Below, piece after piece: positions 48,033-58,819 of a stretch of 64,000 bases of DNA. Each line of letters starts with the position of its first letter. Position 1 is the stretch's first letter. Source of the stretch: Thysanoteuthis rhombus (taxonomy: Eukaryota > Mollusca > Cephalopoda > Oegopsida > Thysanoteuthidae); the NCBI GenBank assembly GCA_963457665.1, contig OY735219.1:38797477-38861476 (forward strand). Direction: 5' to 3'. A model generated the notes under the pieces. It worked only from the letters and a program-made list of their open reading frames with translations. It was not told where the DNA came from and ran no database searches. The translations under genes and the position numbers were made by a program.

Positions 48033-48704
48033 ACTTTGCCAGAACTCAGTTAAAAGATAAGATGACAAGTTGAAGTTATTTTCTCAGTCCAAAGTTGATA
48101 CTATTTATATTTCAACAATAAAAAGGTTCATTTTCATTATAAAATCAGTGTAAAAGATCTTAATCTAGCCAATTTTTGTAATATATTGAGTGCTCAAGGT
48201 ATATTAGGTGAAGTTTCAAGTCTCATTGTAAATGCTCTAATATACAGGATCTAAATTTACAACAGCTCCATTTTTCAATTCCAAAAAATTGAAGAAAAAA
48301 AAACTGATATGAAAGTTTTAGGAGAGTACAAAACTAAATACCTAGGACCTTTTTAAGTAGTTTTTGTTTCTCTTGTTTATATATTTTATATTTGTTTATA
48401 TATTGAATAAATTGAACATTTTAGGGGAAAAGTTGACAGTAATTTTAAATAAAAAAAACTCACAAGAATAGAGTATTCATGTGAACATGAAAAGACATGT
48501 TCTCCTCAAAAGTAGTAAAACTAGCAATGACTTCAATATTTTGAAGAGTTAACACTTTAGTTTTCATTTCTTTACAATAAATAGGTAAAATAATCATCCG
48601 TTCATCAATTATTAAGTAGTGGCCCCTACAAAGCAATCTTATGTTAAATAAAACAAAATAAAAAAAAAAAAGATCATATATATATATATGAAGATCAACA
48701 GGTC

Positions 48705-49400
48705 TAGTCAATCACTCTTTAGAAATCATCACATCAACATCTTTTGGCAGCATACCATGTCAGGAGCAATCGATCAAAAAATTGGAAAAAGGGAATTTTC
48801 AATTAACAAGTTACTTCTCTCATCTTTTATTGGGCAATGTTCACTAAAAAGCCTGAATTTTTCAGAAACAAGCGTGAATGCTGCTGGACACAAACTAAGA
48901 TCAATTTAGCATAAACTCACAATGCAAATTGAGTTTTTCCACTGAAAACCTAATCAAGTGGTGTTGGGAACAAAACCTTTTCTTATAGATATAATATAAG
49001 AGTGAATGTTTGAATTTTTGGCTCACTAGCATGGTAGTTAGCAGGAAAAATTGCCAAGACTGAAACTCAGGGTTGCCAACTTGAAAAAATATGACTACCA
49101 AACAGTGCTAAATAAGACAAACCACCAAAATACATTTTTTAAAAAAATGTCTGAAAAACACTTAAAAGATGTTAAAAAGTGGGCCAAAAATCTTTCAGAA
49201 CTTCCGTACTAATTTAGCAATTTTTGCACTGCCAAATTTTTACTTAATGATATCTGAAGGCAGAGATTTAACACCTATGCTCTAATTTATCAGTGTGGCC
49301 TATATGCTTGATACATAGCCAGCCATTGATACCAACCTGAAAACAGAAGAAATGTTTTGACTATTTTGGTTAATGGTTTCTAACAAAAACGTTGATGCAA
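48705..49400 (+). repeat. Interspersed repeat family A, copy 6, with nested insertion
   Basis: The family A blocks run from TCTAGTCAATCACTCTTTAG to CACAAACTAAGATCAATTTAG and resume at CATAGCCAGCCATTGATACC, ending at TTTTGGTTAATGGTTTCTAAC. Between them, about 49040-49310, lies unrelated sequence that matches family D. Confidence 0.7.
49040..49310 (+). repeat. Interspersed repeat family D, copy 2, nested
   Basis: It shares GGGCCAAAAATCTTT, GTACTAATTTAGCAATTTTT and TGCACTGCCAAATTTTTAC with 42835-43020. It begins near GGGTTGCCAACTTG, which could be an element end. Confidence 0.5.
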
Positions 49401-49620
49401 GTAGCCTTCCATCATACACGTGCAAGAAAAGAGGTTGTGTATAAGCAATAATGTTCACTGTAAACCAGAACATTACCATATATTGTCCGCGAAACAATAA
49501 CAGATTGTATAAAGTATAATACTCTTTCATTACCAGGCAATAATCCTTAGATGAAAAGAAAGAAAAAGAGATTTTAAAACATAGAATAGTAAATAAGCCG
49601 GCTATTAAGTAGATACTCAC

Positions 49621-49783
49621 ATCATCAATACAGTTGAATTTTCTTTAGCAAAACTGTATCCACCGACTACCCAAACTGTATCATTGACTTTGGCAACTGC
49701 GTGAGAAGCTCTACCATGAATGTTTTTACCCGGTTCAAGCTGTACCCACAATCCATGGCCTTCTCTTTGACTACAATCTGGTC
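49621..49783 (-). CDS. ATRN: Attractin exon: end of EGF, first kelch strand set
   Basis: Residues 100-153. The exon starts with the last cysteine of the second EGF (GPDC). After a linker it enters the kelch propeller with GRASHAVAKVNDTVWVVGGY: the small-residue/His motif followed by the GG doublet that defines a kelch repeat. The acceptor is CTTGTAG and the donor GAT|GTGAGT. The phase joins the preceding EGF exon (G|GA) and the following kelch exon (AT|T). Confidence 0.94.
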
Positions 49784-51480
49784 CTACAAGCACCAAAGGG
49801 AATCGGAAAGATAATCATTAGGACAGTTAACAAAACAAATACTGTATTTTCTGGCATATAAGACGCACCAATTTTTACAGTTATATTCTCAAAAAATAAA
49901 TAAATAAAAAATAAAAAATACCCCGTTCCCTCTCCCCCACCTTTCCCCCTTCACAGCCCTACCCACTATCAGGTAGCTTGAACGCTCTTATCTATTCGGA
50001 TCTATTTTGACCCCCACAGTGGATGGCTGTTGACATTATTTGTATAGCGCAGTAAACAACTGATAAAGCCTTCGTCTCCCAAGATAGAACCTTGAAGAAA
50101 AAAAAAAAAAAAGAGTGCATGGTTTTTACATGTCGTAAAATACCATAGATACTCAGAGTGCATATTAAAAACCAGACATTCTGGCAGTTACGATCTTGCA
50201 CAGACTTATCTAGATCTTTTCCCAAACAAATCAAGAATTAGAACAAGCAAATTATAATACATAGCAACCAAATTTTAAAAAAACAAAAAACATCAAACAA
50301 ATTAAAAATCCACAATTTAGTTCATGTTTTTAATATGCATGGCATATTTTGGTCGCTATATTCTTTAATCTGCTTGAAAAGAAGTGAAATATTGATCCTA
50401 TTTTTGAAATATTAAAATATGACAATCTCTCATAGGTTATAGAAATTTCAATCTTAATAGAATATTGGACAACATGGTTACATTATCCAATATTCTCTCT
50501 CTATCATTGCTGAAGTGGGAGGGAGGATATATATTCATCATAAGAGCCTGGAAAATGTTGAATTTTAGTCATGAATTTAATTATTTATTAAAAAAAAAAA
50601 AAAAAATTATAGAGGCTAAAAAAAAAAATCATTATGACTGGCTACAAGTAGTTTATAAACACAAAAAAATTTCTTATTTATCCCCATGCTAAGAGTAAAA
50701 CAATAACGAAATATATATCTTAATTATATGTAATGACATAAGAATTTGCCAAATATGAACCCCACCCTTGGAAGAAAGAGAGAAAAAGAAAAGAGAAAAT
50801 GTTATTATACAGGCCAAAGTTAATTCCACTCTAAGAATAGCTGAACTTAAGGAACCAATTTAAATATGTAATAAACAATATAATTATAAGCATTATGCAA
50901 AACTTAAAATTCTTTAAACTAAGATAGGATTTAAATTTTCAAACGATAAATAAAAACAAACAATTGAAGAAATCATACAACACAGTATTAATATTCAAGA
51001 AAAGTTGGCAATTGTGTCGAGAATAAAAGTTTGTATAGATTTATTGAAATATCAATGATTTTACAAGCAAAACATCCAGTGAGTTTTTGTCGTACATGCA
51101 TCTAAGGAATAGTACGAAGTGGCTTACTATTAATCAAATGATGAACTGCGAGGATACGAAAAGTTGCTATGGGAGAAACTAATTTTTTTTTCTATTAGTT
51201 ACTATAACTGATACAAATAGGTCTGAGAGTAGACATGCATTGCCATCAGGGTTACAAAAATATTTGAGGCTCCCACCCCCGGGCAAAGCAATGTACTGTC
51301 GCCTCTGACCCCACCAATACATCAGAATTAAGATAGGATTTTTTAAAATCAAATTGAATTTCTGGGGTCCCTAAAATTGCAAGCTGTCTGAGGAAACTAC
51401 CCTGTGCGCCCACAGCCTTGATTGTCATAATTTTATCATACACCCCCCCCACACACACACACACCAAAGAATTCAGAAGA

Positions 51481-51522
<42 letters not shown>

Positions 51523-51655
51523 AGATTTACACAGATTATTTACAGCTGTGAATCAAATTTGGTAATAAAAAAAAAAAAAAATTTTTTTAAAGTGGAATAA
51601 CAAAATTGTAGATAAAATAATCACAATTCTTGATAATAAAAACATGTGGACTTAC
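49784..51655. other. Intron between EGF and kelch exons, nothing recognised
   Basis: AT-rich, with several A tracts (notably 35 A at 51487-51521) and a CA-rich stretch near 51450. No element end or extra exon was identified. Confidence 0.55.
51487..51521 (+). repeat. Poly(A) tract
   Basis: About 35 A. Confidence 0.85.
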
Positions 51656-51828
51656 CAATGTATCCCAAATCGCAAACACACCCGCTATCTGTGCAATTAC
51701 CACGATTAGAACAATTTTGAGGACAAAATTCAATTTCACATCCTTCTCCATTGAAGCCACTATCACATTTGCAGGTATCATTATGACAAACACCACGATT
51801 AGAACAGTTTAATGGGCAGCCACCAACT
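51656..51828 (-). CDS. ATRN: Attractin exon: two EGF-like repeats
   Basis: Residues 42-99. It encodes two short EGF-like modules. The first has all six cysteines (CPLNCSNRGVC, then CKCDSGFNGEGC). The second starts CPQNCSNRGNC, and its sixth cysteine is supplied by the next exon (GPDC). The two modules are alike, each carrying an NCSNRG core, so the second may have arisen by duplication or may be constrained. Each NCS is a possible N-glycosylation site. Acceptor TTTGTTTAG, donor ATTG|GTAAG. Mammalian attractin has EGF modules in the same place. Confidence 0.93.
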
Positions 51829-52799
51829 CTAAACAAATGAAATGGATAAAAAAAGTTTGGGTCAATTTATGCATGAATGAGAGAAATCTATAGTTGAGAG
51901 AATCCTATAAATGAACGTGCTTATTTGTATATACAACTGTTAGGCCATTTGATAACTAATCCTTCTCATTAAAAGACCTCTTCTCACTAGACTTTGGATA
52001 TAAAGGACTAAATCTGTTCATTATGAATATTTCATCTGCCAAGATTCGTTCGAGCGTACATTTAAAATTTATGGAAAAAAATATTTTTCCTGTGTATTAA
52101 TATAGTATTAACTCCTTTGATTGAATCTGACCTTCATTTTTCCAGAAATTTTTTGTTTGTGAAAAAGTAACTTTTATAGGGGAAGCAAGTTGCGTGTGAC
52201 TGTACGCGCATGAATAACCAAGCCAAATTTCCGGAATTCTGTGCTTTAATTAGGTGAAAAAATGTCTCTAGCTATAGTAAATAGTAGTGTCTATCTATTG
52301 TAAACTTTTACCTAAGATTAAATTATGCACAACTAATTATTCCACATGACATGATATTGTAAAATCAAGGGCTGACTTAAGCTCATCTAGTTTCATGAAT
52401 CATGCATCCTGATTCGAGATTTGTTAAAAGTCAACTTCATACTTTTCCAGTCATAATTGGAAACTATGGTTCACGAAATCATCCTTTTAAAAAGAAAAAA
52501 AAAAGAAAAGGTAATATATCTTTTAGAGATTTAAAACTACAATGAGAATTAAATGCGACAATTATTTTTTGTGACTTTAACAACCAATGCACTATTCGGG
52601 GAAATTCTGGCTATTTTGATCCAAATATGCTCCAGCAATAAGAGTGTAATTCAAATGTATTGGTCTTCCTATCTTTTAGAGATGAAATGAAAATAAATAA
52701 TAAGGATGGTTTACATAAAGAGCTGTTTTGGTTTCAGAGATATCAATCCGAATTTATATAGTGCTTTAAATTGGATGTGCAATTGATTTAAATTTCTAT

Positions 52800-53400
52800 C
52801 CAACTTCATCATCAGTCTTTTATCGTTTGTCGTTGGACGTAAACCCTCCCCAGGATTTGCCACACTTCTCTATCGTGGGCTTTGCAGAGCCAGTACTTTC
52901 TGAATTTGTCAAGTTTGTCTTTCCATCTATTTGCGCATGCGATCTCTACAGATCCATGTTGTGAGTCATGATGTCCATCGGTTGTCTGCCTTTCTTGCAA
53001 CATGGTGTTTTTTGATAGATTCTATGATGTCTCAAACTCCTGTTTTCTCCTGGATGTATTGTGCTGTCCTGTGGTCTCTGCACATTACATGGTTTCAGCT
53101 CCATAAGTGACTATCGGGAAGATGCATTGGTTATATACTCTTCTTTTTAGGATTAATGGGATCTTATTTTTGAAGGTTGAGCTTGCTCTAGCAAAGAGTG
53201 ATTCTTGGCTTGATTTCTTCTTTTGAGGGTCTTTGTTTTCCAAGGTAGATATAGTGGTCTACTTTCTCTAGTTCTGCATCTTTGGTTTTGATCTTTGTTA
53301 TTTCCGACATGATTTTTGTACATGATTATTGTTTAGCTAAAGTTCAGATGTAGGCTGACTTTTTTGATTTCTCGAGTTTTATAACTCCTTTTCCCGCCTT
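52800..53400 (-). mobile_element. RTE-like LINE 3' fragment
   Basis: Antisense blocks match the larger LINE: GTTGTGAGTCATGATGTCCA, GATAGATTCTATGATGTCTC, TTTCTCCTGGATGTATTGTG and GGATTAATGGGATC. A 3' extension with TCATCATCAGTCTTTTATCG is shared in part with the copy at 54765. Confidence 0.75.
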
Positions 53401-54764
53401 TTGGTACTCCAATGCTTACAAAGTGGGTAAAGAAGAGGAATAAACCTTCTCTACTCATTCATTGCACCTCCTTCACAAGTTTGAAGACTTTAGTTGTAAT
53501 AGTAGACCACAAAAATATAGACATAACTAAAGTAATTTATGATAATAACATATTCATTTCATTTGCCTTTGCATATTATAGTTATTATAGATACATTTGA
53601 TGAGTAATAAATTACTCACACAAAATTACATACTTTAATTGCAGAAATATACATACGAGAATAATAACTTGGCAATCAACACCAATGGAATTTCCACAGG
53701 CCCAGCTAATGATTTATAAAACCTACAGGTATATGTACTGGACATTGCTCATCCTGCATAACCTCTCACAGGAAAGGTTAACTACATTTTGAATCTAAGA
53801 AATCTATTGCTGAATTTAGTGGAAAATTACTAACTACTTTTTTAACTGAGTGTCAAAAAGGCAGACAATACTGTTTTGAAATATCAAGTACCTCCTGAGC
53901 AAATGGATATGACAGTTGATTGAACTGCGAACTTGACATCAAGTTCAACCAATCGTAAACTAAGCCATTTATCAACGGAAGATATCTAGATCTCCTGTTT
54001 GTAATCTATAAAATTACACAGGTGCAAATATTTACATCCTATTTGTAATACTATCCTGACATGAAATAAGTAAAATAAATTACAAAAAATATTTGTCATA
54101 GTTTGAAATTTTTTTTTTTCCTATCTTTAAATTATGAGGAAAAAAGGTAGCAAATGATAAACTGTACTGGTTCCTAGGAGCAATTCATGCTCTAACCATG
54201 AAATACATACTATGAAGATGTACATAGACTAGCATGTATCTATACCATACAGTGTTGGGAAAGTTGGAAAAAACTTTTAGCACAAGTATACTTACACAAA
54301 TAGAATGACTAATCAGAAAAATACATTTTTTACAACATGTTCAATATGTAAACTGCACCTAATTTTAAAGTTACAGGCTAATTTTCAAACTTAATGTATT
54401 AGAATTTAGGCACAAATTGATTTTGAGCCATTATATAAGGTTGCTGAATTGTTCGTTTAACCATACAGTACCATTTCTACAGCTGTTGCCATCATAGCAT
54501 GCATCAATTAAGTAAAGAGTACACAACTTAAATTTCAGAGGGACCAATTAACATCTATTCCTGAATAGAAGAAGTGTGAAATCTGAGATATCAAACTTAA
54601 GAGAAACTTGATTCTGACTGGTACACTAATTTGACAACAGATCTGCCATAGAATAATCAATGCAATTGTTGGAGGCCAGGGTTTAATTTACTTGGTAGAC
54701 ATGAGGACAACATGAGAGCAACAAATTGTAGTGTTTATGCTGAATATTCATCAGAGTTTTATCA

Positions 54765-55175
54765 CAAGTTGTTGGACATAGACCTTGCCACATACTATCG
54801 TGGACATTGCAGAGCCAATATTTTTTTTTAACTTGTCCAGTTTGTCTCACCATCACATATTCTGCTAGCCTTGGTTCTACATTAGATCTCTGGGGATCTA
54901 TCTTGTGAGTCGTGATGTCTAGCAGTTGTCTGCCATTCTTGCAACATGACTAGCCCATTGCCATTTGAGTTTCTTAATGGTTTCTATGATGTCTCGGACT
55001 TGTCCTCCGCCCCAATACTCTGTGCTGCAAACAAACGTGTCGGAAATAAATGCACATGACCTATGTTTTGCTGAAGTTCATATGAAGGCCCACTTTCTTG
55101 CCTTCTTTGTTGGGGCTCAGTTAGGCACGATTCATTTAAAGCATTTCCACAAAAACATTTCAATCATTAGTTAGG
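54765..55175 (-). mobile_element. RTE-like LINE 3' fragment
   Basis: Antisense blocks GATCTCTGGGGATCTATC, GTGAGTCGTGATGTCTAGC, CAACATGACTAGCCCATTGC and TGGTTTCTATGATGTCTCGG match the other LINE tails. No open frame. Confidence 0.75.
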
Positions 55176-55249
55176 TATTTCTGGACAAAATGGCAGTACA
55201 AACTAATCAAAATTTTGAAAGCTACATACAAGAAAAAAAAAAAAAAAAA

Positions 55250-55253
<4 letters not shown>

Positions 55254-55290
<37 letters not shown>
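55254..55290. repeat. (TA)n microsatellite
   Basis: TA run preceded by an A tract, just left of the Tigger-like element. Confidence 0.9.
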
Positions 55291-55292
<2 letters not shown>

Positions 55293-55317
55293 AAAATTTA
55301 AAAATAGACTTATATGC

Positions 55318-55955
55318 AGTTATCCCTTGCAATTCACTGGTTTTCCGTTTGTAGTTTCATTAATTTGAGGTTCAGTCTTGTGGATAATTTAATGGGAATA
55401 TTTGGGGGAATTTTGCAGTATACTGTGAAAACCTGCACCATAGAGAATACACTGTACAGTATATATCAAATGTAAATATCAAGAAAAACAAATACACACA
55501 CATATATATATATATAGCAACTACCATAAAGATTTAACAAAAAGTGACGAGTCAATAAAAACTTTTTGAACTTGTAATCTAATGATTTTATTGTAATAAT
55601 CTTTGGATTATCAATAAGAGGAAAGACTAGAAGAATTATCAACTAAAAACTATTCATGTAGATGATATAAAGAGAAATTTGCAGTTGAAAATTTGTTTAC
55701 ACCTGAGCTGGTTAGTTGAAGGCTATTTTAGACATCAAATTTTTTTTCTCCAATTCAATGTACCATAGCTTATTGAAATTTATGGTTTTTGTTAACTGTA
55801 CATTTTTACTGTATGCTTCACGATTCATTTATTTGTAAATTTACAACCTGGAAGGGGTGAAGTGCTTGCTTATCAAAAGGTTGATGGTACAAGTAGGAGA
55901 TAGCAAAAATCCTTCATGCCTTCCCCCAAACCCCTGCAAATGACAAGGGATAACT
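55318..55955. mobile_element. Tigger/pogo-like MITE, copy 2
   Basis: The left end TATCCCTTGCAATTCACTGG and the inverse of the right end TATCCCTTGTCATTTGCAGG form imperfect inverted repeats; both are preceded by AGT. The wording resembles the TATCCCTCG-type ends of Tigger/pogo elements. About 640 bp, non-coding, collinear with 27538-28157. Confidence 0.72.
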
Positions 55956-56609
55956 ATACAATTTTTTTTTTTCCAAGAATTACCTTTTCGGCCATTCTAC
56001 TTAACTATTATTCAATTCAGCACAGTGATAAGAACAAAATGCATTAAATGGAAATCCTGATCTGTTCAATAAATTTACAAAGCATTTAAGAGAGTTCTCC
56101 AATCTACAAGTAATATGAATTTATGTCAGACGATGTTACCCCCTAAACATGACAGTGGCTCAAAATACCAGGACAAAACTTAAGAAAAAGTCAAATTTGG
56201 AAATAAGTATGAACTCAGAAAATCATAAAAGAAACATTTCATATGGTTTTATCAAACGGATGAAGAAAGTTAGATGCAGGTATCCAAACACCAAACTAAA
56301 ACTAGTTTTCTCTTGTCCAGTGACGTCACCTCTTGTAACACTCTTGGAATACTTTATTTGTTCAAAATAGGTAAAAAGTCAAAATGTTAGCAATGTAAAT
56401 TAAGTGTGTTCCTTAAATATGATAAGAGGCATTTAAAAAAAAAACAAAAAAAAACAACAAAAAAAAACTATTTGTAGGCCCATTTGCCTTGGTATTAAGA
56501 TGAACAAATTTATATACTAAATACACCTTAATTTTACAAGCCAATTCATATATGACAATTCTGGAGGCTGTCAGTATCAAATACCACGATAGACACAAAA
56601 AGAACTTAC

Positions 56610-56735
56610 CTGTACGTTATATTAAATCCTGACATATCAAATGCCACATCACTGTAAAACATGAGGTAAGCAGTTCCTGAAGTGGCTGTAAGTTCTATGG
56701 CTGAGTTTGACTTTTGATCAGGAATAATTAATCCA
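56610..56735 (-). CDS. ATRN: Attractin exon: C-terminal half of CUB domain
   Basis: Residues 1-41 of the assembled partial protein. The end of the exon reads FYSDVAFDMSGFNITY, the typical last strands of a CUB domain (FxSD, then GFxxxY), and it closely resembles attractin at this point. The acceptor is TTCATTCCAG and the donor CAG|GTAAGT. The first base completes a codon begun in an exon I could not find, and the exon ends with two bases of an Arg codon finished by the next exon. The first half of the CUB domain should lie upstream, above 56735; no candidate was seen up to 64000. Confidence 0.92.
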
Positions 56736-56970
56736 CTGGAATGAAAAAAAAAAATTTGTTTTAAATAAATTTTTTTTTTAAATTTTTAGAAAATTTTTAA
56801 AAAAATGAAAAATAAAAAAATCAGCAAATCATAAAAAACAAACAGTAAATCATAAAAAAAAAAACTGGCCGCTGCAGGGCAAAAGGACACATCTATTTTA
56901 ACTGAAGATGATTAGAGTAACTATTGTATTGTATACATATTAGAAAAATTTATAAATACACAAGACTTGT

Positions 56971-57205
56971 CAGTTTGGCTCAATTGGTACGCGAGCTGCC
57001 CAGGATTCAATGATTGTGATTTCAAATCATGGTAGGGAAATACTAATTTTATATATTAGTCAACATGACAGGACAGGCAAACAGTAGAGTGTTTACTCCC
57101 CTAAATTTGGTGAGGATTGTTCTTGTTATGGAGGAGAAAAACAAAGTCAACTCCAACTTAGACTGGAGTTTCACGATTAAAGACTGATTCATTCATCTAA
57201 TTCAA
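56971..57205 (+). mobile_element. tRNA-headed SINE, second family, copy 2
   Basis: A box TTGGCTCAATTGGTACG, B-box-like GATTTCAAATCAT, and a body with CAACTCCAACTTAGACTGG and AGTTTCACGATTAAAGACTG. The end matches the inverse copy at 40010-40215. Confidence 0.7.
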
Positions 57206-58270
57206 TGCATGTCTTATAAACAATTGTGATAGCTTAAAGCAGTGCTTTCAAAACATTGAAAGATCAAGGATCCTAAAAAAACGAGGGGGGGGGGGGCAAA
57301 TTTCAGTTGCTTGAAGAGTTCCTTTTGTATAGTGCGACTGTGCCCTAAATCTTAATAAGTCTATCTGAAAATGAAGAATTTAAAGAGTTCAATTTGAGCC
57401 ATTAATGTTACGTAGTTAAAACATTGATAACATTATGCCAGCTTTAGAAAATCAGAAAAGAGCATTTTTACACAGTAAAATATATATGAGATACCATTGC
57501 TCACACTGAAAATATGAATACTGTAAATTCTCAGTTTAATGAACTAATAAGGATGAATGGTTGTTGGGAAATGTTCAATGTCTGTTGAATCAAATGTTAC
57601 CAGAGAAGGGTTGTTGATTTCTTTTATTTCTTGTTTTTTTATTCTTTACAAATATTTTTTTTGTAAAAAGTTGGTGAAGTTCACTTAAAGAAAGCATCCA
57701 GCTTTAGTTGTTTTCTCTATTCATGCATCAACACCACTAGATTTCATTTGAAAGAAAACTAGCAATTTGGCTCTTAATTTCCAGATATCAGAAACAGATT
57801 GTATTTTCAAGCCGCAAATTTTGTAAACCTGTGCTACTGAGATGCCATTTTCTAACTGCCTGACTACTTCCTAATTTCTGTGCCAAATTTAAGTTCAGTT
57901 TCTTTCAACTTCTTTATCAGCTGATGCCATTTCGAGTTGTTAGGATTGCAAACTTATTTGAATAAATGAAGTCGACATTTAGAAATCATAGAAATATACT
58001 GTCAACTAACGCATGAAGATAGGATGATGAAGACAAACAAAGCGAGTGAAATTATTGCATGTATGTGTGGTTAAAGTGTCCGCGAAGTCTGGAACCCATT
58101 GTTTTGGGATCTGATATACAAAGGATTTACTATTTATTCCTTTTATCAGAAGGATTGATTAATGCCAAAAATGGAGTGTACTTGCTTCTTCCAAACATCA
58201 CAAAAAACAGTTCTTCTGCTAAAGGAGAAATACCTTGAATGGGTCATCAACCTTTTAGCATCAATCGCTA
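57206..58270. other. Non-coding stretch upstream of the visible exons
   Basis: No CUB-like exon, signal-peptide exon or promoter-like block was seen. A run of about 12 G stands at 57286-57297. Confidence 0.5.
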
Positions 58271-58279
58271 GCATACACC

Positions 58280-58770
58280 TTCCCAAAGATTCATCAGACC
58301 TCACTATGATTGGCGGTGCAGAGCCAATACTTTCTGAAGTTGTCTAGTTTGTCACGTCATCTTACATTTAGTCAACCACAGTCTCATATATGATCTCTGG
58401 GAATCCACATTGTGACTCATGATGTCCTGCAGTTGTCTGCCATTATAACAACATGATCAGCCCATTGCCATTCGAGCTTTCTAATGAATTTTAAAATATC
58501 TCTGACTCCTGTTTTTCCTCTGATATATTGTACAATCTTGTGATCTCTCCAGGTTATGTTGAGCATGATTTTCTAATGTGCACATTGCATGGTTCTAAGT
58601 TAAAGGATCAATCTCTTGGTTAGAAGGTTGAGGTTGCTCTACAGAGACCTTACCAACCCGAAGTGATTCTTCATCTGATTTCTTTTTTTGAAGATTTTTT
58701 TGAGAATTGTTGGTAGATGTAGTGGTCTACTTTCTTCAATTCTGCTTTTTTGATGTGTCACTTGGTTTTA
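58280..58770 (-). mobile_element. RTE-like LINE 3' fragment
   Basis: Antisense blocks GATCTCTGGGAATCCACAT, GTGACTCATGATGTCCTGC, CAACATGATCAGCCCATTGC and AATATCTCTGACTCCTG match the other LINE tails. Ends in a T-rich tract near 58790. Confidence 0.75.
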
Positions 58771-58819
58771 TCTATTTATTTACTTACTTTTTTTTTTTTT
58801 TTGAATTTTTTTTTACTTA

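Larger units (their letters stand above)
5314..56735 (-). other. ATRN: Attractin-like gene (21 internal exons, partial)
   Basis: Twenty-one GT-AG exons on the minus strand join into 852 codons without a stop. The domain order is CUB, EGF, EGF, kelch propeller, PSI modules, laminin EGF, laminin EGF and a membrane-proximal region, which is the order of attractin. Mammalian attractins are type I membrane glycoproteins that help agouti/melanocortin signalling and work with MGRN-type ubiquitin ligases; the role in this animal is unknown. MEGF8 shares kelch and PSI domains, but the order and local sequence fit attractin better. The 5' end (signal peptide, first EGF, start of CUB) and the 3' end (transmembrane segment and tail) are missing. 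Introns range from 101 bp to 10.6 kb. I cannot separate ATRN from ATRNL1; invertebrates may have one copy. The symbol marks the family only. Confidence 0.93.
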
